Assembly (NCBI GenBank): GCA_017440755.1 | Contig: JAFSGP010000014.1 | Span: 1-38,892, forward strand | Origin: Clostridia bacterium | GTDB taxonomy: Bacteria; Bacillota; Clostridia; Oscillospirales; Acutalibacteraceae | Reading direction: 5' to 3' | Length of the DNA: 38,892 nt | In this document: piece by piece, positions 7,311 to 15,431 of the stretch | Position numbering within the stretch: the stretch's first letter is position 1 | Layout: every line of letters begins with the position of its first letter | Made by a program: the position numbers and the translations under genes | Notes under the pieces: model-generated | What the model was told of the DNA's origin: nothing | What the model saw: the letters and a program-made list of their open reading frames with translations, nothing else | Database searches by the model: none

Positions 7311-8079
7311 GGTCAGGCTCCCTTCCGTTCTTAATGTAGCCGGCGGCAATCTTCTTGGTCACACCGGTGGCCATCACCAGATTGCGCACCTCCTCGGGGG
7401 TGAGATACCGCCAGCTGCCAATGGGCAGCATACCCAGCTTCACCTTCCCCACCGCATTGCGGCGCAGACGAGCCACCTCCAGCCCCAGCGCCTCGCACAT
7501 ACGGCGAATCTGGCGGTTGCGCCCCTCATACAGCACAATTTCCACCACGCAACGCTGAGCCTCACTGGACACCACCCGCACCTCCGCAGGGGCGGTGCGA
7601 CGACCGTCCAGCACGATGCCCTCCTCGAACTTCAGCTTCTGCTCGTCGGTCATCGGGCTGCGCAGGGTAACTCGATACAGCTTCGGCACGTGAGTGGAGG
7701 GGTGCATAATCGCGTTGGCAAAATCGCCGTCGTTGGTGAACAGCAACAAGCCCTCCGAATCCTTGTCCAGACGACCGATGGGATACACGGGTACGCCCAC
7801 ACTGCGCACCAATTCCTCTACGCATTTGCGTCCCTTTTCGTCCTGCAGGGTGGTGATATACCCCCGGGGCTTATTCAGCGCAATATACACCGATGACGGG
7901 GCTGCGCCCAGCTTCTTGCCACGCACGTGGATAATATCCTTGCGGTCATCCACCTTGTCCCCCACCTGCGCGGGGCGACCGTTCACCTTCACGTGTCCCT
8001 GCGCGATGAGCTCCTCCGCCTTGCGACGGGAGGCTACGCCCCGCTCGGACAACACCTTTTGTAACCGTACCAGTGCCAT
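7285..8079 (-). CDS. rluB: 23S rRNA pseudouridine synthase RluB-type
   Basis: 264 residues: an S4 RNA-binding domain (about 3-60, beginning RLQKVLSERGVASRRKAEELI), then a TruA/RsuA-type catalytic domain. The catalytic aspartate is D105 in GRLDKDSEGLLLFTNDG, the hallmark of the RsuA/RluB/E/F group. It would convert a 23S rRNA uridine to pseudouridine (U2605 in E. coli numbering for RluB). The ATG at 8079 follows AGGAGATAAACCAA. In many Clostridia this gene ends the scpA-scpB-ytfJ-dac cluster; here it is cut off from dacF by the 8.2-10.3 kb insertion and has its own promoter at 8120-8148. Confidence 0.92.
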   Translation of the reverse strand: MALVRLQKVLSERGVASRRKAEELIAQGHVKVNGRPAQVGDKVDDRKDIIHVRGKKLGAAPSSVYIALNKPRGYITTLQDEKGRKCVEELVRSVGVPVYPIGRLDKDSEGLLLFTNDGDFANAIMHPSTHVPKLYRVTLRSPMTDEQKLKFEEGIVLDGRRTAPAEVRVVSSEAQRCVVEIVLYEGRNRQIRRMCEALGLEVARLRRNAVGKVKLGMLPIGSWRYLTPEEVRNLVMATGVTKKIAAGYIKNGREPDRDYHNARR

Positions 8080-8119
8080 TTGGTTTATCTCCTATTCTAA
8101 ACAAGTCCTTTTCCTGCCT

Positions 8120-8148
8120 ATTATAGCACGAGAAACCCATAAATACAA
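8120..8148 (-). promoter_or_regulatory. Promoter of rluB
   Basis: On the minus strand TTGTAT (8148-8143) and TATAAT (8125-8120) have a 17-bp spacer, about 40 bp before the rluB start. Confidence 0.65.
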
Positions 8149-8165
8149 CAACTATTTGACACATA

Positions 8166-8202
8166 AAACAAGCCGACTCCGCTATAAAAACGAAGTCGGC
8201 TT
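8166..8202 (-). terminator. Terminator of the Gfo/Idh oxidoreductase gene
   Basis: Stem AAGCCGACT (8170-8178) pairs with AGTCGGCTT (8194-8202) just after the oxidoreductase stop. The U-run on the minus strand is interrupted (TTGTTTTATG), so efficiency is uncertain. Confidence 0.55.
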
Positions 8203-8216
8203 ACTTTATGGTTTTA

Positions 8217-9293
8217 TTATTCGATAATCAGGCGCTCTTCCTCATACAGCTCGTCCTTGAGGCCCAGACCGCGCAGGTCAGCCATCTTGCCCTGCTTCTC
8301 GGCATCGTACAGTGCCCAGATAACACGCAGACCCTGCAGCGCAGAGGGACCGTTGGTCAAAGGAGTCTTATTGTTGCGGACGCAGTCCACAAAGTGGCTA
8401 ATCTCGAACTCGGTCGCCTTGGTTACCTGACCGCCCAGACGCCACAGCTCCCGCTTCTCCTGCACGCTGTCGCTATCATCGGGACGGTGCTCGGTGAAGT
8501 TCTGATACAAATTGATTACACCCGAGAAATGGTCGTACTCCAGCAGACCCTTTTCGGTATGCACCTGGAAGCTGTACTTCTGCTTACTGCCGCGGGCACC
8601 CCAAGTAGCACCGTGATAACCAATGACACCACTGGCAAATTTCAGAGTCACCATGCTGGAACCCTCACGCATCAGCCAAGGAGTACCCACACGAGAGCCA
8701 ACGTGAGCACCGGTAACGGGCTCGCCCAAGAACCACATCATCACATCGATGTAGTGGCAGCCGTGGCTGAACAGCTGACCGCCGCCAATTCGGGCGGTGT
8801 TGGACCAGTGCAGTTCGCCCAAGTTGGTCAGCTGCTCGGTCCAGATGGACATCTGCATCACCTTGCCGTACTCACCGCTATCCACCAGCTCCTTCAGCTT
8901 AACCACGCCGGGCCAATAGCGTACGGGATAGGCGCACATCAGGGTGACGCCTTCCTCCTCGCAGACCTGAATCAAGCGCAGGCACTCTTCCTCGGAGTTG
9001 GCCAAGGGCTTCTCCATCAGCACGTGCTTCTTGTTGTGAGCAAAGAACACGCCGCACTCATAGTGCAGGTCATGAGGCAGTGCCACCAGCACCGCATCCA
9101 CGTAGTCCAGCATATCCGTATAGTCGGTGGTGATATAGGGGTTATTCAGCACCGCCGCCACCTTCTCCGCGCGCTCACGGATGATGTCGCACACCGCCGT
9201 GATTTCCAGCTCTTTGGTGCACTCATGCACGCTTTGAGCGTGCAGCTCCATCATACCGCCACAACCGATCAAACCTAAGCGTAATTTTTCCAT
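8217..9293 (-). CDS. Gfo/Idh/MocA-family NAD(P)-dependent oxidoreductase
   Basis: 358 residues. The N-terminal Rossmann domain starts with GLIGCGGM (7-14). The family motif EKP is at 94-96 (LMEKPLANS), and the probable catalytic histidine is H180 in GCHYIDVMMW, followed by a C-terminal beta-sheet domain. These enzymes oxidise or epimerise sugars, inositols or amino-sugars using NAD(P). The substrate cannot be read from sequence. Start ATG at 9293 has GGAGG eight bases upstream; an ATG at 9308 lies on top of that site. It is divergent from the AraC regulator at 9407, which probably controls it. No signal peptide, so cytosolic. Confidence 0.88.
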   Translation of the reverse strand: MEKLRLGLIGCGGMMELHAQSVHECTKELEITAVCDIIRERAEKVAAVLNNPYITTDYTDMLDYVDAVLVALPHDLHYECGVFFAHNKKHVLMEKPLANSEEECLRLIQVCEEEGVTLMCAYPVRYWPGVVKLKELVDSGEYGKVMQMSIWTEQLTNLGELHWSNTARIGGGQLFSHGCHYIDVMMWFLGEPVTGAHVGSRVGTPWLMREGSSMVTLKFASGVIGYHGATWGARGSKQKYSFQVHTEKGLLEYDHFSGVINLYQNFTEHRPDDSDSVQEKRELWRLGGQVTKATEFEISHFVDCVRNNKTPLTNGPSALQGLRVIWALYDAEKQGKMADLRGLGLKDELYEEERLIIE

Positions 9294-9406
9294 TGACTTT
9301 TCCTCCATTCATTGGTATATTGCTATCATAAAGAAAAATCGCCCGTTTGTCTTTGTAGAAACCGTGTCAAAAATTTGCACTATTTGTTCAAAAAAGGAGA
9401 GGAATT

Positions 9407-10285
9407 ATGGCGTATATCCGCACGGAAGTGGCTGACATCATCACCGTTCGGTCAATCATAACGATACACGAGATCGATCTGCGAACTTTCAACACCATCA
9501 ACGGCGAAAGCCATAATTTCCCCGAACTCATCTACCTGCGAGAGGGCTTTTCGGATATGCTCATCGGCGGCATTCCTTTCCGTTTGGAAGCAGGACAGAT
9601 CCTCTTGGTACCGCCCAACGCCTTTCACGGACCCGTAGACCCCAACTGCCGTGGGACAGGTGTGCATACCATCTTTTCCTTCGACTCGGATAGTCCGCTG
9701 TTGCCTGCCCTCTACAACCGCATCATTACCCTGTCGAAGGATAAAATTTTGCAGTATCTTGCTCTCATCGAGAAAGGAATGGGGCTGTTCGAAAGCGCGC
9801 CCCCCAATAGTAAACAAAGCGGTATGGTACGCCGTGACGAGGCGGAGGACTATGCGGTGCTTGCCCTCAAAAAGCAATGGGAGCTGTTCCTCGCCTCGCT
9901 TTACTACGATTACGTACCGGCCGCCCTCATCAAACGGCAACGGCAGAAAGAAAAGATGCTGGCGGATTTTACCGTCTATCTGAAAGCCCACCTTCATGAA
10001 AAGGTGACCCTTTCCCAAATGGAGCGTCATCTAGGGGTCAGCCGTTCCACCTTGCGACGGTTAGTCAGCGAGCTGTGCGGCTGCAGTCCTATTAATTATT
10101 TTCTGGAGCTGAAGTTCAAGGAAGCCAAGCGCCTCATCGGCGAGGGCGCACTGACCTTTACGGAAATTGCTGACCGTCTGGGGTTTGAAACCATTCATTA
10201 TTTCTCCCGCCAGTTCAAAAAACACACAGGCTACTCCCCTCGCGAATACAGCAAGCAATATACGCAGAAAACGCATTCGGACTAA
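9407..10285 (+). CDS. AraC-family transcriptional regulator
   Basis: 292 residues: an N-terminal cupin-like sugar-sensing domain (about 30-90, with LRTFNTINGESHNFPELIYL leading into it) and a C-terminal double helix-turn-helix DNA-binding domain (about 195-288) that contains TFTEIADRLGFETIHYFSRQ and the GYSPREYSKQY ending. It probably binds the 113-bp gap shared with the divergent oxidoreductase gene and responds to its substrate or product (inference from gene arrangement). Start ATG follows AAAAGGAGAGG. Its stop codon lies in the loop of the downstream terminator hairpin. Confidence 0.9.
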   Translation: MAYIRTEVADIITVRSIITIHEIDLRTFNTINGESHNFPELIYLREGFSDMLIGGIPFRLEAGQILLVPPNAFHGPVDPNCRGTGVHTIFSFDSDSPLLPALYNRIITLSKDKILQYLALIEKGMGLFESAPPNSKQSGMVRRDEAEDYAVLALKKQWELFLASLYYDYVPAALIKRQRQKEKMLADFTVYLKAHLHEKVTLSQMERHLGVSRSTLRRLVSELCGCSPINYFLELKFKEAKRLIGEGALTFTEIADRLGFETIHYFSRQFKKHTGYSPREYSKQYTQKTHSD

Positions 10286-10300
10286 CCGAATGCGTTTTTT
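10267..10300. terminator. Bidirectional terminator overlapping the AraC gene end
   Basis: Stem ACGCATTCGG (10271-10280) pairs with CCGAATGCGT (10286-10295) around a loop that holds the stop codon. T6 follows at 10295-10300 and A4 precedes. It also sits three bases after the convergent dacF stop. Confidence 0.85.
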
Positions 10301-10302
10301 CA

Positions 10303-11427
10303 TTACTGAATCAAACCTTCGTAGAGCTGTATTACGTGCCGCCACCAACGGGCCGCTCCTGTAGGTACGGGACGGGCATCCACTGTCTCCCTTGCCGTCA
10401 GCGGCACGCAGGCGATTTCCCGCTCCCCCACGGTGTAGGTGGCGGTGCCTACCTCCGCCCCTGCCGCCACAGGCGCCCACACAAAACGAGGAAGTGCCAC
10501 CGTAACCGTGATTTTCTCCCCCTTACGCACCACCATATCCGTCGGCACGGCGGCGGTCAGCGGCACCTGAGACGCCGTACCCCCTGCCACCGGACAAGTA
10601 GTGGGAATCCTTTGGGGCAACGGCTGCCGTTCGATTAAAGAAAAAGCATAGTCGTACAGGGAAAGGTGGTCATTCCAGTAGTCACCGCCGTTGAGGGTGG
10701 CGATAATCAAGGTTATCCCGTCCCGCTCCACCGCCGACACCAGACATCGCCCCGCCTTTTTGGTGAATCCCGTTTTTAGTCCGATGCAGTCGTCGGTAAG
10801 CTTCAGCAGTTTGTTGTGATTTGCCACGGTCAGCCGCCGCCCGCCTATGGTTATGGTGGCGGTCTTGGCGGCGCACAAGTCTGCCAACAGCGGCTCACGA
10901 AGCACCGCTGCCCCCAACAGAGCCATATCTCGCGCCGAAGCGCTGTGCGCCCCCTCGTCCAGGCCCGACGGGGTGACAAAGGTGGCGTTCGTCATACCCA
11001 GCTCCTTTGCCTCGCGGTTCATCAGTGTCGCAAACTCCGGTAGGCTGTCCGCCATGGCGCATGCCAGCGCATTAGCGGCATCGTTACCGGAGGCCAACAG
11101 TAGCCCCGCCAACAGGTCTTTTACCGTGACAGTATCCCCTGCTGTCAGCCCAATTTGAGACCCCTCTACCGGCAAGGCCGCCTCGGACACCGTTACCGTG
11201 GCAGTAGGCTCTAACCGCTTTGCCGCCAGCAGAGCGGTCATCAGCTTGGTGGTGCTGGCCATCGGGCGAGGGGTGTCCGCCGCCTTTTCATACAGCACCA
11301 GACCGCTCGTCGGCTCGTATACCACCGCCGATAGGGAGGATATGGCCGGCGGTGCCGTCTGCGCCCTTGCCGACACCCCCGTCAGCAACAGACACACCAC
11401 CGCCATACAGGAAATCATTTTACGCAA
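10303..11427 (-). CDS. dacF: D-alanyl-D-alanine carboxypeptidase (DacF/PBP5-like)
   Basis: 374 residues, secreted. The signal peptide is residues 1-22 (MRKMISCMAVVCLLLTGVSA then RA). All three serine-peptidase S11 motifs are present: STTK with nucleophile S58 and K61, SGN at 113-115, and KTG at 218-220, followed by the small beta-rich C-terminal domain. It trims the terminal D-Ala of peptidoglycan; in spore formers DacF acts on forespore/cortex wall. The start is uncertain: TTG at 11427 (giving the RK-containing signal peptide) or ATG at 11418. A large hairpin just upstream holds the only plausible ribosome-binding region. Member of the scpA-scpB-ytfJ-dacF cluster. Confidence 0.92.
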   Translation of the reverse strand: MRKMISCMAVVCLLLTGVSARAQTAPPAISSLSAVVYEPTSGLVLYEKAADTPRPMASTTKLMTALLAAKRLEPTATVTVSEAALPVEGSQIGLTAGDTVTVKDLLAGLLLASGNDAANALACAMADSLPEFATLMNREAKELGMTNATFVTPSGLDEGAHSASARDMALLGAAVLREPLLADLCAAKTATITIGGRRLTVANHNKLLKLTDDCIGLKTGFTKKAGRCLVSAVERDGITLIIATLNGGDYWNDHLSLYDYAFSLIERQPLPQRIPTTCPVAGGTASQVPLTAAVPTDMVVRKGEKITVTVALPRFVWAPVAAGAEVGTATYTVGEREIACVPLTARETVDARPVPTGAARWWRHVIQLYEGLIQ

Positions 11428-11479
11428 AAAAGACCACCCACCCGCTACAAGATAGTTTACTTGTATGCGGGTGGGTGGT
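11425..11479 (-). terminator. Large hairpin between gerW and dacF, terminator or attenuator
   Basis: A 13-bp perfect stem pairs 11433-11445 with 11467-11479, and the loop holds a further TACAAG/CTTGTA stem. The minus strand then runs into six U residues (11431-11425) directly before the dacF start. The structure ends gerW transcription or controls dacF by enclosing its GGTGG-type ribosome-binding region. Confidence 0.7.
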
Positions 11480-11491
11480 TTTCCATTCCTA

Positions 11492-11887
11492 TTATTCGAC
11501 TACCTCGGTATCTTCCAAGGGAATCTCGTTTTTCTTAGCTTTTCTGGCGTTAAATTTCTCTACCATATCCGGCACCATGGAAATGGCGCGGTCCAGCGAA
11601 TCCGGCTTGGCTACCACAGGCAGAATGTTCACGTCCCCGCCCTTAATGGAGATAAACGCCACGGGGGTAATATGAATCCCCGCGCCGGCGCCACCGCCAA
11701 AGAGCTCAGACGCCGACTTGCTGGGCAGGTCGGAGCCACCGGAGGCAAACCCATAGGATACCTTAGAAACCGGAATGAGGGTAATCTCCCCCATCACGAT
11801 GGGGGTGCCCACCACGGTATTGGCATCCACCAACTCATGAATCTTCTCTACGGAAACGCCCATCAAACCTTCTACATTGTTCGCCAT
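11492..11887 (-). CDS. gerW: GerW/YtfJ-family sporulation protein
   Basis: 131 residues, soluble. It has the family's architecture: an N-terminal helix MANNVEGLMGVSVEKIHELV, a VVGTPI segment, then a glycine-rich central beta region FGGGAGAGIHITPVAFI and a valine-rich end. In Bacillus this protein is made in the forespore and is needed for normal germination. The ATG at 11887 is chosen since AAGGAGG lies nine bases upstream; a TTG three codons earlier sits against that site. The upstream DUF2953 gene ends one base before, a common ytfI-ytfJ pairing. Confidence 0.93.
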   Translation of the reverse strand: MANNVEGLMGVSVEKIHELVDANTVVGTPIVMGEITLIPVSKVSYGFASGGSDLPSKSASELFGGGAGAGIHITPVAFISIKGGDVNILPVVAKPDSLDRAISMVPDMVEKFNARKAKKNEIPLEDTEVVE

Positions 11888-11888
11888 A

Positions 11889-12500
11889 TCAAACAACCTC
11901 CTTCGCGTTTGTTTCTTTCAACATCAAAAGCCCAAACAGCAGGGCTATCCCCGCCGCCAGTAACCGTATCACCGACAGATGCCACTTTACGTCAAAAGCG
12001 GCCCGACTTTCCTCCAGCAGGAAATTGGGTTCCACCCGCAGCGCACGGCGGCGCACGCGAATCATCCGCTCCACCGCCGCCAACGACGGGTACAGCACAC
12101 CACACACCTGTCCATACCGCTGAGCGGTATCCGCCGGGTCTCCCGTGGCAATAAGCAGGGACAAAGACAGCTTGTCCACCGCCACCGCCCGCAGCAGTCG
12201 TCCCGCCGCCTTACCCGCCAGCGTCGCCAACCGACGGAGAAAATCCAACGTCCCCGCAACACCGTCCTGTCGCAGCAGCTCTTTCAGCTCTTCCGCCTTA
12301 GACGGCTTATTCGATTTCTTCTTGGCGGTTTTGGTTGGCTTTTCCTCGCGGGGCGGGGCGGGAAATAGGGTGACGGGGATTCCCAACACCCATATTTTAA
12401 CACGCAATTCGCCGTCGTATACCGCCCGCCCGTAGACAGGCACCAACAACAGCAAAAGTATCAGCCCCAGCAAGGCAAGCAGGCTATACACAACCCACAA
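11889..12500 (-). CDS. DUF2953 (YtfI-like) membrane-anchored protein
   Basis: 203 residues. An N-terminal transmembrane segment (about 3-22, rich in leucine) is followed by a short external-type strand region, a lysine-rich linker (PREEKPTKTAKKKSNKPSK), a helical domain and a second hydrophobic segment near 178-195. It matches the DUF2953 proteins found next to ytfJ in spore formers. The start is TTG at 12500, placed eight bases after GGAGG, and the gene begins three bases after the scpB stop, so the two are coupled. Function unknown. Confidence 0.82.
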   Translation of the reverse strand: MWVVYSLLALLGLILLLLLVPVYGRAVYDGELRVKIWVLGIPVTLFPAPPREEKPTKTAKKKSNKPSKAEELKELLRQDGVAGTLDFLRRLATLAGKAAGRLLRAVAVDKLSLSLLIATGDPADTAQRYGQVCGVLYPSLAAVERMIRVRRRALRVEPNFLLEESRAAFDVKWHLSVIRLLAAGIALLFGLLMLKETNAKEVV

Positions 12501-12503
12501 GGG

Positions 12504-13118
12504 TCATTCCTCCACTTCCTCTTCGTCCGGACCGAAGATGTCCTCTCCGTCCGCCTGCTGCGTCTGCAGCATCTCGTCCAGCGTGGTTTCCCGCATGGTG
12601 TTATCCTCTTTCTGCGGCAGGGGCGGCAGCTGCTCCAAAGAGGAGATACCGAAGCACCGCAGGAAGTTCTGCGTCGTGCCGTACAGCAAAGGGCGACCGG
12701 GCAGGTCCATACGTCCCTTTTCCTCGATAAGCCCTTTCTGCTGCAAGCCCTGTACCACCGCACTGCAATCCACGCCGCGGACCTGCTCCACAAAGGGGCG
12801 GGTCACAGGCTGGTTGTAGGCGATAATCGCCAGCACCTCCATCGCCGCCTGAGAGAGCGGGGTGTTGCGGCGGATATCCATGGCCTTGCGCACGTAGTCG
12901 GCGCAGGCTTTGCTGCTGCACAGCTGATAGCCGTCGTCCAGCTTCAAGGCGACAATGCCGCCGCCGCGGGTATTAATGTCCTGCGCCCAGTCCGCCGCAA
13001 TGCGGGCGGTGGTATCCTCGTCCAGCTCCAGCGCCTGCGCCATACGGGATATCGGCACCGGCTCGCCGCTGGCAAATACAATGGCCTCAATCGCGGCCTG
13101 ATACTGTTTAATTTCCAT
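12504..13118 (-). CDS. scpB: Segregation and condensation protein B
   Basis: 204 residues, two winged-helix domains typical of ScpB: IEAIVFASGEPVPISRMAQAL near the N-terminus and AAMEVLAIIAYNQPVTRPFV in the middle, with a polar acidic tail (from about 160). It binds ScpA and the SMC ATPase to form the condensin-like complex that organises the chromosome. The start overlaps the end of scpA by 11 bases, showing translational coupling. Confidence 0.96.
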   Translation of the reverse strand: MEIKQYQAAIEAIVFASGEPVPISRMAQALELDEDTTARIAADWAQDINTRGGGIVALKLDDGYQLCSSKACADYVRKAMDIRRNTPLSQAAMEVLAIIAYNQPVTRPFVEQVRGVDCSAVVQGLQQKGLIEEKGRMDLPGRPLLYGTTQNFLRCFGISSLEQLPPLPQKEDNTMRETTLDEMLQTQQADGEDIFGPDEEEVEE

Positions 13119-13887
13119 TTATTTCTTCCTCCTGCGGGGATTGCTCGTCGAATTCCTCGGGAACGGTGGTATCCCACTCCTCGTGGGGGCGCATCTGCAC
13201 CTGCTGGTCCTTGCCCTCCCCCTCTACGCTGATGCGCTTGGACTTAATCAGTTCCAGCAGCGCCAAGAAGGTCGCCACCAAATCCGACTTGCTCTCCGCC
13301 TTTTCAAACAAGGAACGGTAGGTTACCTTACCTCGGGTATACAATTTACGCAATACGTAAGCAATCTTGGTGGACACCGGCACAATCTTACGCGCCACGA
13401 TGCCACTGAAAGCCTGCACGGGCGGCGGCAAACGCCGCTTACCCCGTCCGGCGGCGGACAGATAGGCGTCCAGCATCTCCACCGCCTGATGCGCCCGACG
13501 ATAGGTCAGGTCCGGCTCAATTTCGGTGGGCTGTCGCACGAACAACTCACCGCCCACGTAATCCGTCGCCAACCGCCGCGCCATCTGCTGACACAGCTGA
13601 TATTCAATCAGCTGACCCGTCAATTCGCGCTTGAGCTCTTCCGTTTCCTCCTCATAGCGAGGCAGCAGCATCACCGACTTGATATGCACCAGCCGCGCCG
13701 CCATCTCCAGAAACTCGCTGGCTACGTCCATGTTGTAGTTCTGCATCTGCTTGATGGCCGCCAGATACTGTTCCAGCACCTGCGCAATGGGAATGTCGTA
13801 GATATTCAGTTTATTCTTTTGCACCAGAAAGAGAAGCAGGTCCAACGGCCCCTCAAAATCCGGCAGCTTATAGGATATGGTTTCCAT
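13108..13887 (-). CDS. scpA: Segregation and condensation protein A (kleisin)
   Basis: 259 residues. The N-terminus carries the diagnostic FEGPLDLLLFLVQKNKLNIY, then VASEFLEMAARLVHIKSVMLLP; the C-terminal winged helix that contacts SMC is around 190-235 (VATFLALLELIKSKRISVEG). It bridges the SMC heads with ScpB. It follows the M50 protease gene by 18 bases and uses a GGGAGTG site. Located within the conserved cluster leading to dacF and rluB. Confidence 0.96.
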   Translation of the reverse strand: METISYKLPDFEGPLDLLLFLVQKNKLNIYDIPIAQVLEQYLAAIKQMQNYNMDVASEFLEMAARLVHIKSVMLLPRYEEETEELKRELTGQLIEYQLCQQMARRLATDYVGGELFVRQPTEIEPDLTYRRAHQAVEMLDAYLSAAGRGKRRLPPPVQAFSGIVARKIVPVSTKIAYVLRKLYTRGKVTYRSLFEKAESKSDLVATFLALLELIKSKRISVEGEGKDQQVQMRPHEEWDTTVPEEFDEQSPQEEEINGN

Positions 13888-13905
13888 TTACACACTCCCA
13901 GGCTT

Positions 13906-14574
13906 TTATACAAATCCAAACAAGGCAAAAACACCTGTCAAAACCACTTCGGTGAGCCAGTCCAGCGGCCTGTCCAGCACGCCTGTCATCAGCAGCACGA
14001 ACAGACCGATGATGCAGAAATTGCTGTACCGCTCTAACGTCAGACGCCACCGCAGAGGCAGGAAGGTGCTCCACAGGCGAGAACCGTCCAGAGGCGGAAT
14101 GGGCAACAGATTAAACACCGCCAGCGTTACGTTGATGGGTAATAAAATCTGCAGGCAGGTCATATATGCCAGCCCCTGCGCCAGGTAGCTGTCAGACACC
14201 AGCATTACTACGCAATAAATCGCCACCGCCAGCATCGCCATCAGCAGGTTGGACAGCGGTCCCGCTAAAGCGACCAGCACCGAGTCCCGCTTGCGATTGC
14301 GGAAATTCATAGGATTCACGGGAACGGGGCGAGCAGTACCAAAGCCGCACAGCACCAACATCAGAGTGCCGTACAAGGTCAGGTGGGCAAAAGGATTGAG
14401 GGTCAGCCGCCCCTGCCACTTGGCGGTGTCGTCCCCGCAGAGATGCGCCACAAAGGCGTGGGCAAACTCGTGAAAGGGCAGCACCACCAACACCAGTATG
14501 GCATAGGACAGCACCAAAAACACCACGTCCCAAAACGTGAAATGACCCATATTGTAAAAGAAATGTTGCAGCAT
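13906..14574 (-). CDS. Site-2-protease-type (M50) membrane metalloprotease
   Basis: 222 residues with about five hydrophobic segments. The zinc-binding motif HEFAH (H35, E36, H39) lies in the first membrane helices and the second conserved aspartate is in LPIPPLDGSRLW. It belongs to the short M50 (YwhC-like) group commonly found directly upstream of scpA. It would cleave a membrane protein inside the bilayer; the substrate is unknown. The ATG at 14574 is used because AAGGTG is seven bases upstream; TTG two codons earlier is too close. First gene of the operon driven by the promoter at 14613-14641. Confidence 0.9.
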   Translation of the reverse strand: MLQHFFYNMGHFTFWDVVFLVLSYAILVLVVLPFHEFAHAFVAHLCGDDTAKWQGRLTLNPFAHLTLYGTLMLVLCGFGTARPVPVNPMNFRNRKRDSVLVALAGPLSNLLMAMLAVAIYCVVMLVSDSYLAQGLAYMTCLQILLPINVTLAVFNLLPIPPLDGSRLWSTFLPLRWRLTLERYSNFCIIGLFVLLMTGVLDRPLDWLTEVVLTGVFALFGFV

Positions 14575-14612
14575 AGCCAATCACCTTACCAAAGACATAC
14601 ATATACATCTTT

Positions 14613-14641
14613 ATTATAACGAAAAAGAAAGAAAATTACAA
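14613..14641 (-). promoter_or_regulatory. Promoter of the M50-scpA-scpB-ytfI-gerW operon
   Basis: On the minus strand TTGTAA (14641-14636) and TATAAT (14618-14613) are spaced by 17 bp, 38 bp before the protease start codon. Confidence 0.75.
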
Positions 14642-14752
14642 GTGTTTTGCCGCAAAAGTACGGTTTTGCTTAAATTATAGGACCGTTTCCGCGGAAAAAA
14701 TCGGTCTTTTACCTTTTTTGGCAAGTTTTTTTGGAAACCTTATAAAAAAGAC

Positions 14753-14781
14753 TTGATTTTTCTCAACAAATCTGCTAATAT
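14753..14781 (+). promoter_or_regulatory. Promoter of rpmB
   Basis: TTGATT (14753-14758) and TAATAT (14776-14781) have a 17-bp spacer. The 80-base leader between promoter and gene could hold ribosomal-protein control, but no clear structure was identified. Confidence 0.65.
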
Positions 14782-14861
14782 AGTTGCGTTGCTTTGTGGG
14801 GATGGTATGTCCTCCCCCATAGACTACCTGATTTCGACCTGATAAAAGGAGGTGCAGAACC

Positions 14862-15050
14862 ATGGCAAAGTGTGAATTCTGCGGTAAGAGTGTTACCTTC
14901 GGCATCCGTGTGTCCCACTCTCACAGACGGTCCAACCGTACTTGGAAGCCCAACGTCCGTCGCGTAAAGGCGATTGTTGACGGTTCCCCCAAGAGAGTGT
15001 ACGCCTGCACCCGTTGCCTGCGTTCCGGAAAGGTCACCCGTGCGGTGTAA
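14862..15050 (+). CDS. rpmB: 50S ribosomal protein L28 (zinc-binding form)
   Basis: 62 residues, the normal length for bacterial L28. Two CxxC pairs (C4/C7 in CEFCGKS and C49/C52 in CTRCLRS) mark the cysteine-containing, zinc-binding version rather than the zinc-independent one. HSHRRSNRTWKPN is the family signature. It binds 23S rRNA in the large subunit. AAAAGGAGG is the ribosome-binding site. Confidence 0.97.
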   Translation: MAKCEFCGKSVTFGIRVSHSHRRSNRTWKPNVRRVKAIVDGSPKRVYACTRCLRSGKVTRAV

Positions 15051-15065
15051 TTCCAAACAGAGATG

Positions 15066-15098
15066 AAAAGCCTTCGGCATAAGCCGAAGGCTTTTTGT
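15066..15098 (+). terminator. Terminator of rpmB
   Basis: A 13-bp perfect stem (15066-15078 with 15083-15095), ATAA loop and T-run follow the L28 stop by 15 bases. Confidence 0.92.
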
Positions 15099-15109
15099 TT
15101 TGTATGAAA

Positions 15110-15430
15110 CCCTCCTCCCCCGTCCATACTTTCTAAAGGGCGAGTAGTCAAACCCGAACTCGTTTTTGAAAGGCGGATTTCCGTTCACCCATCGTTAAAA
15201 TACTCGCCAACACGCCAGTGTTGGCTGCGTTTTATGCCTTGGTTGACCAAAAATCCGCTCTTTCTAAAATCTACGACCGCAAAGCGAGGAGATTTTGAGG
15301 GATTTTTGTTCGATTGGGGCGAAGCAAGGCTGACGCCTTGCAAGAACCATAGAGCAAAAAGCACCGAAATATACCGCTTTGCGGCGGGTTCTGGTTTGAC
15401 TGCTCGCCCTACAGAAAGGACGGGATAGGA
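15110..15430. other. Structured non-coding stretch upstream of sigG
   Basis: About 320 bases without a convincing gene. It holds two tight perfect hairpins: GCCAACAC-GCCA-GTGTTGGC (15206-15225) and GCAAGGC-TGAC-GCCTTGC (15324-15341). Both strands have open frames through it, but none has a good ribosome-binding site and the composition changes from neighbours. It may be a leader RNA of sigG, or a dispersed repeat. I could not place a clear sigma-F or sigma-G promoter by eye. Confidence 0.45.
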
Positions 15431-15431
15431 T

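Noticed and set aside
8208..9278. 356-codon plus-strand frame opposite the oxidoreductase
   Set aside because: Antisense shadow without start signals.
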